From positions 2,790,001 through 2,854,000 of the forward strand of contig NZ_CP083723.1 of the NCBI RefSeq assembly GCF_020150815.1: a stretch of 64,000 bases of DNA. Direction: 5' to 3'. Source of the stretch: Haloprofundus salilacus (GTDB lineage: Archaea; Halobacteriota; Halobacteria; Halobacteriales; Haloferacaceae). Under the pieces are notes generated by a model. It saw only the letters and a program-made list of their open reading frames with translations. It ran no database searches and was not told where the DNA came from. Every line of letters starts with the position of its first letter. The stretch's first letter is position 1. Shown here in pieces: positions 41,286 to 50,623 of the stretch. The position numbers and the translations under genes were made by a program.

Positions 41286-41813
41286 TCAGAGATACGGCAG
41301 GATGACGAAGTACATAAGCGCCAGAAGCGTCTCGAACGAGAGCGTCCCGAGCGCCGACAGCGCGACGAACTTCCGGCCGCTCATCTCCGAGAAGCCCGCG
41401 GGGACGGTGAGCATCCCGCGCGTGAACGGCAGCGTGTTACTCACCGGGACGACGACGGGTCCCCAGCGGTCGAACCAGCCGTCGAACTTGTCGAGTCGCT
41501 CCTCGCTCACGCGGAACCAGCGTTTCTGGAGCAGATACTCGCGGCCGCCGCGTTTCGCCACCATGAACAGCGCGAACTGGCCGAGCGTCGCGCCGAGAAC
41601 GGCGATGCCGATGATGACGATAGCCGTCTCGATGGAGGCACCGAAGACGAAGATGGCACCGGGAACGACGAGTTCGCTCGGCATGAAGTACATCAGCATC
41701 GCGCCTTCGAGGACGAAGATACCGAGCAGTAGGAGAAACGCGAACTCGGAGTCGAGCAGGTCGCGCAACATCGAGGGGACCTCGAAGTTGGCCTGAAGCA
41801 GCAGGCTCAGCAT
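41286..41813 (-). CDS. DedA family (VTT domain) membrane protein
   Basis: The 175-aa protein has four to five membrane helices and the VTT/DedA pattern 'YFMPSELVVPGAIFVFGAS' with the conserved E and 'R-F-xxxR..P-F-T-R-G-M-L' region ('VVPVSNTLPFTRGMLTVPAG'). DedA proteins include membrane lipid scramblases and flippases for undecaprenyl phosphate. I start at the ATG 41813, 28 bases after a GATAAATG box on the minus strand. Divergent from hemB. Confidence 0.85.
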   Translation of the reverse strand: MLSLLLQANFEVPSMLRDLLDSEFAFLLLLGIFVLEGAMLMYFMPSELVVPGAIFVFGASIETAIVIIGIAVLGATLGQFALFMVAKRGGREYLLQKRWFRVSEERLDKFDGWFDRWGPVVVPVSNTLPFTRGMLTVPAGFSEMSGRKFVALSALGTLSFETLLALMYFVILPYL

Positions 41814-41918
41814 ATAGAGAACGTCCGTCGTTGCGGCATTTATCGTTTTGGCCCTGATAGAGAGGGACACGCATGAAGAGAACGACGCGACTTTGCGTCG
41901 GCCGGTCGTAGGTCAAGC

Positions 41919-42899
41919 ATGAACCTCACAGACCGCCCGCGTCGCCTTCGACGCGACGGCGTTCGCCACCTCGTGAGCGAAACTCGGGTCGACGCCTCGG
42001 ATCTCATCGCCCCCGTCTTCGTCGACGCGACGACCGACGAGCGCATCCCCATCGAGTCGATGCCGGGCCACGAACGCGTCCCCGTCGCCGACACGGTGGA
42101 TCGCGTCGAGGAGATTCTCGAAACGGGCGTTGAGGCGGTGATGCTGTTCGGCATCCCGGAGTCGAAGGACGAACGGGGCACGCGCGCGTGGGCCGAAGAC
42201 GGCGTCGTCCAGAGGGCGACCCGCGATATCGTCGCCGAGACGGACGCCTACGTCATCACCGACGTCTGTCTCTGCGAGTACACCGACCACGGGCACTGCG
42301 GAGTCTTAGAGGACCACGCGGCCGGCGACCCGAACCTCACCGTAAAGAACGACGAGACGCTCGATCTGCTCGGGAGAATCGCCGTCTCGCACGCGGAAGC
42401 GGGTGCGCAGATGGTCGCCCCCTCGTCGATGACCGACGGGATGGTCGGGGCGATTCGCGAGGCGCTCGACGCCGATGGGTTCGACGACGTTCCCATCATG
42501 AGTTACGCCGCCAAGTACCAGAGCGCGTTCTACGGCCCGTTCCGCGACGCCGCCGACGGCGCGCCCGCCTTCGGCGACAGGCGGCACTACCAGATGGACC
42601 CCGCGAATGCCAGAGAAGCGCTCCGCGAGGTCCGACTCGACGTGGAGCAGGGCGCGGACGTGCTGATGGTCAAACCCGGCCTCCCTTACCTGGACATCGT
42701 CAGCGCGGTTCGCCGCGAGTTCGACCACCCGGTCGCCGCCTACAACGTCTCCGGCGAGTACGCGATGCTGCACGCCGCCGCAGAGAAAGGGTGGTTGGAC
42801 CTCGACGAAGTGGCGATGGAGTCGCTCGTTTCGATGAAGCGGGCGGGTGCGGACCTGATTCTCACGTACTTCGCGGAGCGAATCGCGGAACGGTTGTAG
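41919..42899 (+). CDS. hemB: porphobilinogen synthase (ALA dehydratase)
   Basis: Condenses two 5-aminolevulinates to porphobilinogen. The 326-aa protein has the zinc cysteines C117, C119 and C127 ('DVCLCEYTDHGHCG'), so it is the Zn-dependent type, and the two active-site lysines in 'MSYAAKYQSAFYGPF' and 'LMVKPGLPYLD'. Together with hemL and hemC-cobA-hemD it gives the path to uroporphyrinogen III and siroheme. Divergent from the DedA gene. GTG/ATG choice is clear (MNLTDRPRRL). Confidence 0.96.
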   Translation: MNLTDRPRRLRRDGVRHLVSETRVDASDLIAPVFVDATTDERIPIESMPGHERVPVADTVDRVEEILETGVEAVMLFGIPESKDERGTRAWAEDGVVQRATRDIVAETDAYVITDVCLCEYTDHGHCGVLEDHAAGDPNLTVKNDETLDLLGRIAVSHAEAGAQMVAPSSMTDGMVGAIREALDADGFDDVPIMSYAAKYQSAFYGPFRDAADGAPAFGDRRHYQMDPANAREALREVRLDVEQGADVLMVKPGLPYLDIVSAVRREFDHPVAAYNVSGEYAMLHAAAEKGWLDLDEVAMESLVSMKRAGADLILTYFAERIAERL

Positions 42900-43231
42900 C
42901 TGTTTTCGGCCGACACCCGGTGCCGACCGAATCGGCGCGCGCGAGAGATTACCGCTCGTCGGCGCGATTTACCGCCCGACAATCGTCCACATCTTCGGCA
43001 ACATTTGTTGGTCGAGTGCGCGGAATACGACCTTATACAACATGTATTCCATATTAAAGCGACCGTATGGCCACTTAGGCCCCTTTGGAAGTTTGTTTTC
43101 TAACGCTAGCTCTTATAACAGTGTATTACGTGACCCTCTGACGTGGTTAAGAGCACTAATCCACACCAAACGAGTGAAATCGTGAACGAACGTCCACTCA
43201 ATGTCGTGATAGATGAGGGGGTGAAGAACTG
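42900..43231. other. control region upstream of amt
   Basis: The 332 bases hold no recognised protein gene, apart from a 16-codon ORF immediately before amt (43182-43232). They contain A+T-rich boxes (ATATTAAAG at 43051-43059, TTATAACAGTGTATTA around 43112-43127) and a 7-base inverted repeat described separately. Confidence 0.55.
43022..43050. promoter_or_regulatory. inverted repeat upstream of amt
   Basis: GGAATAC (43022-43028) and GTATTCC (43044-43050), a perfect 7-base inverted repeat whose centres are 22 bases apart, directly followed by the TATA-like ATATTAAAG. The place suits a nitrogen regulator upstream of amt-glnK. The half site resembles GGAA-type NrpR operators of methanogens only loosely, and spacing differs. 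Confidence 0.35.
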
Positions 43232-44563
43232 ATGAACGCGCTGTTGCAAACCGACCTGTCGGCGGTCGTCGAGGGCGTCAACATGCTGTGGGTTCTCACC
43301 GTCACGTTCCTCATCTTCTTCATGCACGCCGGCTTCGCGATGTTGGAAGCCGGACAGGTGCGCTCGAAGAACGTCGCCAACCAGTTGACGAAGAACCTGC
43401 TGACGTGGAGTGTCGGCGTCGTCATCTACTTCCTGGTTGGCGCGGGAGTGTCGAACCTCGTCGGGGGCCTCGGCTTCGGCGAGTCGTTCGCCTACATCAA
43501 CGGCGGGTCGGCCGCGTGGGTGAGTTGGCTCTTCGGCGCGGTGTTCGCGATGACCGCCGCGACCATCGTCTCCGGCGCCGTCGCAGGCCGCGCGAAACTC
43601 CGCGCGTACGTCACCTACACGGTGCTGCTCGCGGGCATCATCTATCCGGTTGTCGTAGACTTCACGTGGGCCGGCGGCTTCCTCGACGCGATGGGCTTTC
43701 ACGACTTCGCGGGCGGCATGATCGTCCACGGGATGGGCGGCATCGCGGGTCTCACCGCGGCGTGGGTCATCGGCCCGCGCATGGACCACTTCAACGATGA
43801 CGGCACCGCCAACGTCATCCCCGGTCACTCGCTGTCGTTCGCCGTCCTCGGCACGCTCATCCTCGCGTTCGGCTGGTACGGCTTCAACGTCGGCACCGCC
43901 GCCGCGCCGCTGGCTGAAGGCGGTACCGAACTCGCCGACTTCGCGTACGTCGGCCGCGTCGCGCTCGTTACGACGCTCGGCATGGCCGCCGGCGCAATCG
44001 GCGCTGCGGGCGTCGCACTGCTGATGACGGACAAAGTCGACACGCTGTACGTCGCCAACGGGATGCTCGCCGGTCTGGTCGGCATCACGGGCGTCGCCGA
44101 CGCCATCGTCTGGCCCGGCGCGCTCGCGCTCGGCCTGCTCGCCGGCGCACAGCTGCCCCTCGTGTTCGAGTTCGTCGAGAAGCGCCTCAGAATCGACGAC
44201 GTGTGCGCGGTATTCCCGGTCCACGGCTCCGCGGGCATCATGGGCGTCGTGCTGTTCCCGTTCTTCGCCGTCAGCGGCTTCTCCGTCGGTCAATTGGTGA
44301 CGCAGATCGTCGGCGCGGGGGTCATCGCAGTCTGGACCGTCGCCGCGACGGCGCTGGTGTTCGGTGCGATTCGCGCACTCGGCGAGGCGCGAGTCACGCC
44401 CGAACACGAGCGCGAGGGCCTCGACACCTCCGAACACGGCGTCGACACCTACCCCGAGTTCGGTCAGCCCGAGGGCGCCGTCGCCGACGCGGCGGGCGTC
44501 CGCACCGACGGAGGGGTTGTCGTCGCCGACGACAAACGATCGAACGGAGGTGAGAACGAATGA
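43232..44563 (+). CDS. amt: ammonium transporter Amt
   Basis: Trimeric ammonium channel, 443 aa, with 11 membrane helices. The twin pore histidines are visible in '[15 protein letters not shown]' and '[15 protein letters not shown]'; the phenylalanine gate and the '[12 protein letters not shown]' region are typical. The C-terminal ~50 residues are an acidic cytoplasmic tail. The glnK gene follows and overlaps by ATGA, the classic amt-glnK pair: GlnK blocks the channel when nitrogen is plentiful. Confidence 0.95.
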   Translation: MNALLQTDLSAVVEGVNMLWVLTVTFLIFFMHAGFAMLEAGQVRSKNVANQLTKNLLTWSVGVVIYFLVGAGVSNLVGGLGFGESFAYINGGSAAWVSWLFGAVFAMTAATIVSGAVAGRAKLRAYVTYTVLLAGIIYPVVVDFTWAGGFLDAMGFHDFAGGMIVHGMGGIAGLTAAWVIGPRMDHFNDDGTANVIPGHSLSFAVLGTLILAFGWYGFNVGTAAAPLAEGGTELADFAYVGRVALVTTLGMAAGAIGAAGVALLMTDKVDTLYVANGMLAGLVGITGVADAIVWPGALALGLLAGAQLPLVFEFVEKRLRIDDVCAVFPVHGSAGIMGVVLFPFFAVSGFSVGQLVTQIVGAGVIAVWTVAATALVFGAIRALGEARVTPEHEREGLDTSEHGVDTYPEFGQPEGAVADAAGVRTDGGVVVADDKRSNGGENE

Positions 44564-44928
44564 GCGCCGACCTGCCGAACGACGGCGGAATCAAGATGGT
44601 CGTCGCCGTCATCCGCCCGGACAAACTCGGCGACGTGAAGAAAGGTCTCGCGTCGGTGGGAGCGCCGTCGCTGACGGTGACGAACGTCTCCGGCCGCGGC
44701 AGCCAGCCCGCGAAGAAAGGCCAGTGGCGCGGCGAGGAGTACACGGTCGACCTCCACCAGAAGGTGAAAATCGAGTGTGTCGTCGCCGACATCCCGGCCG
44801 AGGACGTCGTCGACGCCATCCACGAGGCCGCCAACACCGGCGAACCTGGCGACGGGAAGATATTCGTCCTCCCCGTCGAGAACGCCGTTCAGGTCCGCAC
44901 GGGCGACGAAGGCCCCGACGCGGTCTGA
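44560..44928 (+). CDS. glnK: nitrogen regulatory protein P-II
   Basis: Trimeric PII signal protein, 122 aa, that binds ATP/ADP and 2-oxoglutarate and plugs Amt. The T loop has '[21 protein letters not shown]', with Y61 at the place of the uridylylated tyrosine. The B loop is '[22 protein letters not shown]'. Start ATG overlaps the amt stop by four bases. Confidence 0.95.
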   Translation: MSADLPNDGGIKMVVAVIRPDKLGDVKKGLASVGAPSLTVTNVSGRGSQPAKKGQWRGEEYTVDLHQKVKIECVVADIPAEDVVDAIHEAANTGEPGDGKIFVLPVENAVQVRTGDEGPDAV

Positions 44929-45119
44929 GCAAGCGGCGACCGCCGAGCAGTATTTTTCGCGCGATTCGGTCCGCCAGTGGCGACGCGTCGGAGTCGACGA
45001 GACGGCGAGACGACGAGACGACGAAACACTGGGACGCCCGAGCGTCGGACCTCACGGGTCGACTGCAGGCGGAGAGAACTCCCGAAGCGCTCTTGGGTCG
45101 GGTCCTCGTACACGTTGAT

Positions 45120-45311
45120 ATGCCTTCGAAAGCGAAGAAAGCCCTACTCGGGCTCGTCGCCCTGTTCGTCGTGGCATCGGTCGTCCACTACGCGCTGTTC
45201 GGGTCGTTCCCGTTCGGTAAGCCGCAACTGCTCGACGACGAGGCCGACGCCGCCGAGACCGAGACCGAAAGTGAGAGCGACGCGGACGTCGAAGCCGACG
45301 CCGCGCAGTAG
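45120..45311 (+). CDS. small membrane protein with acidic tail
   Basis: The 63-aa protein has a short basic start ([11 protein letters not shown]), one membrane helix (about 8-28, [20 protein letters not shown]) and a 25-residue Glu/Asp/Ala-rich tail. The helix is probably a single-pass anchor. Not recognised. It lies between glnK and the predicted hemL transcript. Confidence 0.6.
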   Translation: MPSKAKKALLGLVALFVVASVVHYALFGSFPFGKPQLLDDEADAAETETESESDADVEADAAQ

Positions 45312-45340
45312 AAGCGACGACGCAGAAGCGACCCAGTAAC

Positions 45341-45348
45341 TACTTTTT
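45341..45348 (+). promoter_or_regulatory. TATA-like box for the hemL transcript
   Basis: TACTTTTT is centred 27 bases before the ATG of the 27-aa ORF at 45372, not before the hemL start 80 bases later. If it is the promoter, the message is leaderless and its first codon belongs to the small ORF. Confidence 0.5.
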
Positions 45349-45371
45349 CGCCCGCGTACGAACCGCGGGAC

Positions 45372-45455
45372 ATGAACAAGCCGAGACGGACCAGTTTCCA
45401 GACCTCGTTGCAGCGGGTAGCGACCCGCGCGCTCACGAATGGAGGCGACTCGTGA
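45372..45455 (+). CDS. 27-aa leader ORF overlapping hemL
   Basis: [20 protein letters not shown]... 27 codons, basic, ends TGA overlapping the hemL GTG start (GTGA). It sits at the predicted transcription start, so ribosomes would meet it first and hemL would be reached by coupling. It may be a translated leader peptide that tunes HemL synthesis, or simply a short ORF by chance; the basic composition is unlike typical haloarchaeal proteins. Confidence 0.4.
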   Translation: MNKPRRTSFQTSLQRVATRALTNGGDS

Positions 45456-46789
45456 ACCACGACCGCTCCCGCGACCTGTACGACCGGGCGCTCTCCGTAC
45501 TGTCGGGCGGCGTCAACTCCTCGGTGCGGGCGACGCGTCCCTACCCGTTCTTCGTCGAGCGCGGCGACGGCGGCCACGTCGTCGACGCCGACGGCAACCG
45601 GTACGTCGATTACGTGATGGGTTACGGGCCGCTGCTGTACGGCCACAGTCCGCCTGAACCGATACAGGCGGCGATTCAGAAGTACGCCAGCGCCGGGCCG
45701 ATGTACGGCGCGCCCACGGAGATAGAGGTCGAACACGCCGAGTTCGTCGCCCGACACGTCCCGTCGGTGGAGAAGATTCGGTTCGTCAACTCCGGTACCG
45801 AGGCGACCGTCTCGGCGGTCCGTCTCGCCCGCGGTGCAACCGGTCGGGACAAGATCGTCGTCATGCAGGGCGGCTACCACGGCGCGCAGGAGTCGACGCT
45901 CGTCGAGGGAGGTCCCGACAACCCGCATCCGAGCACGAGCGGGATTCCCGAGTCGTTCGCCGAGCACACGCTTCCGGTCCCGTTCAACGACGAGGAGGCG
46001 GTCGGCGAGGTGTTCGAAGAGCACGGCGACGACATCGCAGCGGTCCTCGTCGAACCCATTCTCGCGAATATGGGCATCGTCGCGCCCGTCGACGGCTACC
46101 ACGAGACGCTGCGCGATCTCTGCGACGAACACGGGTCGCTGCTTGTGTTCGACGAAGTCATCACCGGCTTCCGCGTCGGCGGCCTCCAGTGCGCGCAGGG
46201 GAAGTTCGGCGTCACCCCCGACCTCACGACGTTCGGCAAGATAATCGGCGGCGGCTTCCCCGTGGGCGCAGTCGGCGGCCGCGCCGAGCTAATCGATCAG
46301 TTCACCCCGGGCGGCAGCGTGTTCCAGTCGGGGACGTTCTCGGGGCATCCGGTGACGATGGCCGCCGGGCACGAGTATCTGAAGTACGCCGCCGAGAACG
46401 ACGTGTACGATCACGTCAACAGGTTGGGCGAGAAACTGCGCCGCGGCATCACCGATATCTGCGCGGACCAGGCGCCCGAGTACACCGTCGTCGGCACCGA
46501 CAGCATGTTCAAGACGGTGTTCACCCGCGAGGGGCCGTCGAGCCTCGGCGGCCAGTGCGAGGCCGGATGCCAGCAGCGCGTCGACTGCCCGCGCTTCGAC
46601 TACTGTCCGAAGACCGGCGCGGACGTGTCGAACGCCGAGACCGAGCGCTGGGAGCGCATCTTCTGGCAGGAGATGAAAGACCAAGGAATATTCCTCACAG
46701 CAAACCAGTTCGAGTCGCAGTTCGTCTGCTACGCCCACACCGACGAGGACATCGAGGAGACGCTGGAAGCGTACAAGGAAGCGCTCTAA
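45452..46789 (+). CDS. hemL: glutamate-1-semialdehyde 2,1-aminomutase
   Basis: PLP enzyme making 5-aminolevulinate, the first committed tetrapyrrole precursor in the C5 path. The 445-aa protein has the PLP lysine in '[15 protein letters not shown]', '[16 protein letters not shown]' and '[10 protein letters not shown]'. It differs from bacterial HemL by a cysteine-rich insertion with C369, C373, C379 and C385 (C-x3-C-x5-C-x5-C), which looks like a metal or Fe-S site. Start GTG overlaps the upstream 27-aa ORF. Confidence 0.95.
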   Translation: MNHDRSRDLYDRALSVLSGGVNSSVRATRPYPFFVERGDGGHVVDADGNRYVDYVMGYGPLLYGHSPPEPIQAAIQKYASAGPMYGAPTEIEVEHAEFVARHVPSVEKIRFVNSGTEATVSAVRLARGATGRDKIVVMQGGYHGAQESTLVEGGPDNPHPSTSGIPESFAEHTLPVPFNDEEAVGEVFEEHGDDIAAVLVEPILANMGIVAPVDGYHETLRDLCDEHGSLLVFDEVITGFRVGGLQCAQGKFGVTPDLTTFGKIIGGGFPVGAVGGRAELIDQFTPGGSVFQSGTFSGHPVTMAAGHEYLKYAAENDVYDHVNRLGEKLRRGITDICADQAPEYTVVGTDSMFKTVFTREGPSSLGGQCEAGCQQRVDCPRFDYCPKTGADVSNAETERWERIFWQEMKDQGIFLTANQFESQFVCYAHTDEDIEETLEAYKEAL

Positions 46790-46793
46790 CTCC

Positions 46794-47813
46794 TCACGAG
46801 TCGAACTCGGAGACGAGCGACTCTCTCGCTTTGCGCCACGCGCCGACGATTCGGTCCGGCAGAGGGTCCGACTCCCACGGGTCGACTCGTCTGTTTTCGT
46901 CCAACCACGCGACGGTTCGTCTCACTCCCCGCTCCCAGCTGACAGTCTGTTCGTGCCCCAAGTCGTGTTTCGCCTTCGCGTTGTCGAAGACAGTGCTGTA
47001 CTGGAAGTGGTCTCGAAGCCCGCCCGTCCGCTCGGGCGCGAGTTCGAAGAGCACGTCCGACGGAATGTGGACGAGTTCGGGTTCCGGCGCGTCGAGGGCA
47101 GTGGCGACGCTCCGGTGGTACTCGTTCCACGTCAGATGTTCCTCGGCGGTGACGTGGTACGCTTCGCCCTCGACGGTCGACCCCTTCGCTTCCACTGCAG
47201 CGACGAAGCTTCGGGCCACGTCGTCGCGGTGACACGGCGCCCACACCGACGTACCGTCGCCGTGGACGACGACGGGCTTGCCCGCCCGGATGCGGTCGAT
47301 GTACGTCGGTCGGTCGCCGAGCGAGTGGATGAGCGACCCTCCCTCGCCGTACGTGTGCCACGGGCGAAGGACGACTGCCGGGAAGCCCGACTCCTCGTAG
47401 GCGTCGAAGAACACGTCCTCGGCGGCGGCTTTGTCTCTGCCGTAGTCGCTCGTCGGCGGGTGTCGCGGCGTCTCCTCGGTCAGCGGCATCCGCGAGACGG
47501 GGCGAGAGTACACGTCGATGGTCGAGCAGAAGACGTAGCGGTCGACCGACCCCGAGAAGGTCCGGACGGCGCTCTCGGCGTCCGCAGGCGAGAAACAGAC
47601 CATGTCGACGACGGCGTCGAAGGAGCGGTCGCCGAGCTGGTCCTCAAATCGCTCGTACTCGGTCCGGTCGCCGCGAATCAGGGTGACAGTATCGGGAATC
47701 TCGGCGTCGGTCTCGTCGCGGTTGTACAGCGTCACGTCGTGACCGGCGGCGACGAGTTGGCGGGTGATTCCCGTGCTGATGAGGCCGGTGCCGCCGACGA
47801 TGAGCACGTCCAT
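46794..47813 (-). CDS. NAD-dependent epimerase/dehydratase
   Basis: The 339-aa extended SDR has the Rossmann motif GGTGLISTGI (residues 7-16), with 'VTLYNRDETD' after strand 2, and an RNA-binding-protein-like CSP41 pattern ('RYVFCSTIDVYS', 'DYGRDKAAAED' containing YxxxK). Proteins of this group act on UDP-sugars, or have lost catalysis. I start at the ATG 47813 (MDVLIVGG). It ends four bases after the convergent hemL stop. Confidence 0.85.
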   Translation of the reverse strand: MDVLIVGGTGLISTGITRQLVAAGHDVTLYNRDETDAEIPDTVTLIRGDRTEYERFEDQLGDRSFDAVVDMVCFSPADAESAVRTFSGSVDRYVFCSTIDVYSRPVSRMPLTEETPRHPPTSDYGRDKAAAEDVFFDAYEESGFPAVVLRPWHTYGEGGSLIHSLGDRPTYIDRIRAGKPVVVHGDGTSVWAPCHRDDVARSFVAAVEAKGSTVEGEAYHVTAEEHLTWNEYHRSVATALDAPEPELVHIPSDVLFELAPERTGGLRDHFQYSTVFDNAKAKHDLGHEQTVSWERGVRRTVAWLDENRRVDPWESDPLPDRIVGAWRKARESLVSEFDS

Positions 47814-47941
47814 AGCGTGTCGTCTCGGCGTGCGAGGAAGAATCCGCGGTCGGGGCAAGCGACGTTCGATGTGCAGAACTGGACATCAACGTCCATCGGT
47901 GGCGGACGAGGTTTATGTCCGAAGCCGCGTTACTGTTGCGT

Positions 47942-48496
47942 ATGAGCCCTCCCACCGACGAACCGAGACCGACGAGCAGCGACACCGGACCCGACGGACG
48001 CGGTCCGACACCGACCAACGGGTCGACCCAGTCAGCCCGGTCCACTGGGTCAACGACCGAGAGCGTTCGCCGCGTCTTGGACAAGTACCTCCCGCATCGG
48101 AGCGTCGACTCGAGCTGGTGGTACTGGATAGCCGCCGTGCCCGCCCTCTTCGTCGTCTCGCTCGGGTTCGGCGTAGGGGCGTTCTTCCTCGCGCTCCTCG
48201 GCGTCGGACTGGACATCGCCGGATTCATGGGTCTCGCGACGGCGGGATTCGGCCTATTCTTCTTCCTCGTCGCTTCGGTACTGGCGCTGGCGAGTCTCGT
48301 CGTGGCCGTGCTGTTTCCGGTCGCGATGTACGTCGACGCCCGCGCCGTCGAGGAGGCGGATTTGGGCTGGAACCCCGACCCGGTGCTGTACTTCCTCGGC
48401 GCGGTCCTCGCGGTGGTCGCGACGAACTTCCTGCTGAGCGTCCCGCTGTCGGTGTACTACCTCTACAAGCGCCACGAGGCCATCGGGCGGCCGTGA
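47942..48496 (+). CDS. membrane protein of unknown family
   Basis: The 184-aa protein has a disordered Thr/Ser/Pro-rich N-terminus (1-60), then three to four membrane helices (about 68-88, 100-128, 148-170) ending in 'SVYYLYKRHEAIGRP'. It resembles haloarchaeal DUF4013-like small membrane proteins only vaguely. No catalytic motif. Monocistronic, upstream of hemC. Confidence 0.65.
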   Translation: MSPPTDEPRPTSSDTGPDGRGPTPTNGSTQSARSTGSTTESVRRVLDKYLPHRSVDSSWWYWIAAVPALFVVSLGFGVGAFFLALLGVGLDIAGFMGLATAGFGLFFFLVASVLALASLVVAVLFPVAMYVDARAVEEADLGWNPDPVLYFLGAVLAVVATNFLLSVPLSVYYLYKRHEAIGRP

Positions 48497-48656
48497 ACGG
48501 CGCGGCACGAGCGACCGTCACGACCCGAACGAACATCGCGACTGACTGAACGCGTCACGTCGATTAGACAATTCTCCCGCGACGCGTCGACACACCGGCG
48601 AATCGGCCGAAGGCGGAACTGAAGCCCTTTTCAGGGTCCGACGCCCACCGACGCAC

Positions 48657-49805
48657 ATGAGTACTCACGGGACACTCCGCCTCGCGACGCGAGGGTCGGA
48701 CCTCGCGCTTCGACAGGCCGCGAGCGTACAGGAGGCGCTCGCCGGGCGACGCCGCGACGTGGAACTGGTCGAAGTCGAGACCCGCGGCGACCAGATTCAG
48801 GACGAACTCATCCACCGCCTCGGCAAAACGGGGGCGTTCGTCCGCGCGCTCGACGAGAAGATTCTCTCGGGGGAGGTCGACGCCGCGGTCCACTCGATGA
48901 AGGACATGCCGACCGAACAGCCCGACGAGCTGTTCGTGGCCGGAATCCCCGAGCGCGCGCCCGCCGGCGACGTGCTAGTGACGCCCGACGGCCGCGAACT
49001 CGACCAACTGCCGGAGGGCGCGACGGTCGGCACCTCCTCGCTCCGGCGACAGGCGCAACTGCTCAACGCCCGCCCGGACCTGACGGTCGAACCGCTCCGC
49101 GGCAACGTCGACACGCGCGTCGAGAAACTGCTCGCCCCGGCGCTCCAGAGGGAACACGAAGCCCGCGTCGAGGCCGACAAGGACCGGAAAGGAAACGTCG
49201 GCAACGACGACTACGAACCCGAGTACGACGAGCGACCCGAGGAGTGGTTCGAGAGCCTGAGCGAACTCCAGCGGAACGCCCTCGGCCGCGAAGTCGACAC
49301 CGAGTACGACGCCATCGTCCTCGCCGAGGCGGGCCTCAAACGCAGCGGTCTCGACCACCACGTCGCGTACGTCCGTCTCCCGCGCGACCGATTCGTCCCC
49401 TCCCCCGGACAGGGAGCCATCGCCGTAACGAGCGTCGACGGCGACGCCGCCGACGCCATCCACAAAGCGATCGACCACCCGCGGACGCGCGTCGAAACGA
49501 CCGTCGAGCGCACGATTCTCTCCGAACTCGGCGGGGGGTGCGTCGCCCCCATCGGCGTCTTCGCGCTCGTCCAAGGTCGACACGTTCACACGCGCGTGCA
49601 GGTGCTCGGCCGCGACGGCGAGGAGACGGTCGAGTCGACGCGCGACCTGCCGGTCGAGACGCACGCCGTCGCCGCCGCCGAGTTCGCCGCGGACCTCGCC
49701 GACCGGGGCGCGGCCGACCTGATTCGGAAAGCGAAACGCAACGCCGACGAGTCGACGGCCGACGAGGGAGGCGCGCGGGAAGACGAAGAGGAAGGAGAGA
49801 AATGA
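48657..49805 (+). CDS. hemC: hydroxymethylbilane synthase
   Basis: Polymerises four porphobilinogens into hydroxymethylbilane. The 382-aa protein shows the dipyrromethane cofactor cysteine C295 ('LGGGCVAP') and 'HSMKDMPTEQP' and 'GTSSLRRQAQLL'. It is about 70 residues longer than bacterial HemC because of a charged insertion (about 160-214) and an acidic C-terminal tail. The stop overlaps the cobA ATG by four bases, and cobA overlaps hemD likewise: a tight three-gene operon. Confidence 0.95.
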   Translation: MSTHGTLRLATRGSDLALRQAASVQEALAGRRRDVELVEVETRGDQIQDELIHRLGKTGAFVRALDEKILSGEVDAAVHSMKDMPTEQPDELFVAGIPERAPAGDVLVTPDGRELDQLPEGATVGTSSLRRQAQLLNARPDLTVEPLRGNVDTRVEKLLAPALQREHEARVEADKDRKGNVGNDDYEPEYDERPEEWFESLSELQRNALGREVDTEYDAIVLAEAGLKRSGLDHHVAYVRLPRDRFVPSPGQGAIAVTSVDGDAADAIHKAIDHPRTRVETTVERTILSELGGGCVAPIGVFALVQGRHVHTRVQVLGRDGEETVESTRDLPVETHAVAAAEFAADLADRGAADLIRKAKRNADESTADEGGAREDEEEGEK

Positions 49806-50623
49806 GCGACGCGAGCGACGCAGACGACACTGAGCGTGTGGCGTCGGAAACCGCCCCCGGCGTCGTCTACCTCGTCGGCAGCGGCCCGGGCGATCCCGGC
49901 CTCATGACCGTGAAGGGGCGACGCCTGCTCGACGAGGCGGACGTGGTGCTCCACGACAAACTTCCGGGCCCCGAAATTCTCGGCCAAATTCCCGAGGAGA
50001 AACGCGAGGACGTGGGCAAGCGCGCCGGCGGCGAGTGGACGCCGCAGGAGTACACGAACAAGCGCCTCGTCGAACTCGCTCGCGAGGGAAAGACGGTCGT
50101 GCGCCTGAAAGGCGGCGACCCGTTCGTCTTCGGCCGCGGCGGCGAGGAGGCCGAACATCTCGCGAACGAGGGCGTTCCGTTCGAGGTCGTCCCCGGCATC
50201 ACGTCGGCCGTCGGCGGTCCCGCGGTCGCCGGGATTCCGGTTACGCACCGCAACCACGCGTCTTCAGTCTCGTTCGTCACGGGTCACGAGGACCCCACGA
50301 AGGAGGAGTCGGCGGTGAATTGGGCGGCGCTCGCTGAAACCGGCGGCACCATCGTCGTGCTGATGGGCGTCAGAAAACTTCCCGACTACGTGAAGGCGCT
50401 GCGGGACGCCGGAATGGATCCCGAGACACCCGTCGCGCTCGTGGAACGGGCGACGTGGCCCGACATGCGCGTCGCCACCGGAACGCTCGACACCATCGTC
50501 GACGTGCGCGACGAGCGCGGCATCGAACCGCCCGCGATTACCGTCGTCGGCGACGTGGCCGGAACGCGCGAGCGGGTGCTGAAGTTCCTGCGAAACGAGT
50601 CGAAACCGGAGTCCGAACCATGA
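49802..50623 (+). CDS. cobA: uroporphyrinogen-III C-methyltransferase (SUMT)
   Basis: Methylates uroporphyrinogen III at C2 and C7, opening the route to siroheme, cobalamin and archaeal heme. The 273-aa protein has the SAM loop 'VYLVGSGPGDPGLMTVKG' (about 20-37), 'RLKGGDPFVFGRGGEEAE' and 'GITSAVGGPAVAGIPVTHR'. The N-terminal 18 residues are an acidic extension. Placed between hemC and hemD in one operon. Confidence 0.95.
   Translation: MSDASDADDTERVASETAPGVVYLVGSGPGDPGLMTVKGRRLLDEADVVLHDKLPGPEILGQIPEEKREDVGKRAGGEWTPQEYTNKRLVELAREGKTVVRLKGGDPFVFGRGGEEAEHLANEGVPFEVVPGITSAVGGPAVAGIPVTHRNHASSVSFVTGHEDPTKEESAVNWAALAETGGTIVVLMGVRKLPDYVKALRDAGMDPETPVALVERATWPDMRVATGTLDTIVDVRDERGIEPPAITVVGDVAGTRERVLKFLRNESKPESEP

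Noticed and set aside
43022-43050. NrpR operator at amt
   Set aside because: Half sites begin GGAA, but spacing (about 21 between GGAA and TTCC) is far from the GGAA-N6-TTCC form, so I do not name the regulator.
43106-44437. 443-codon minus-strand frame opposite amt
   Set aside because: Very rich in Arg, Glu and Asp without motifs, and exactly antisense to a clear ammonium transporter gene. It is a GC-rich shadow.
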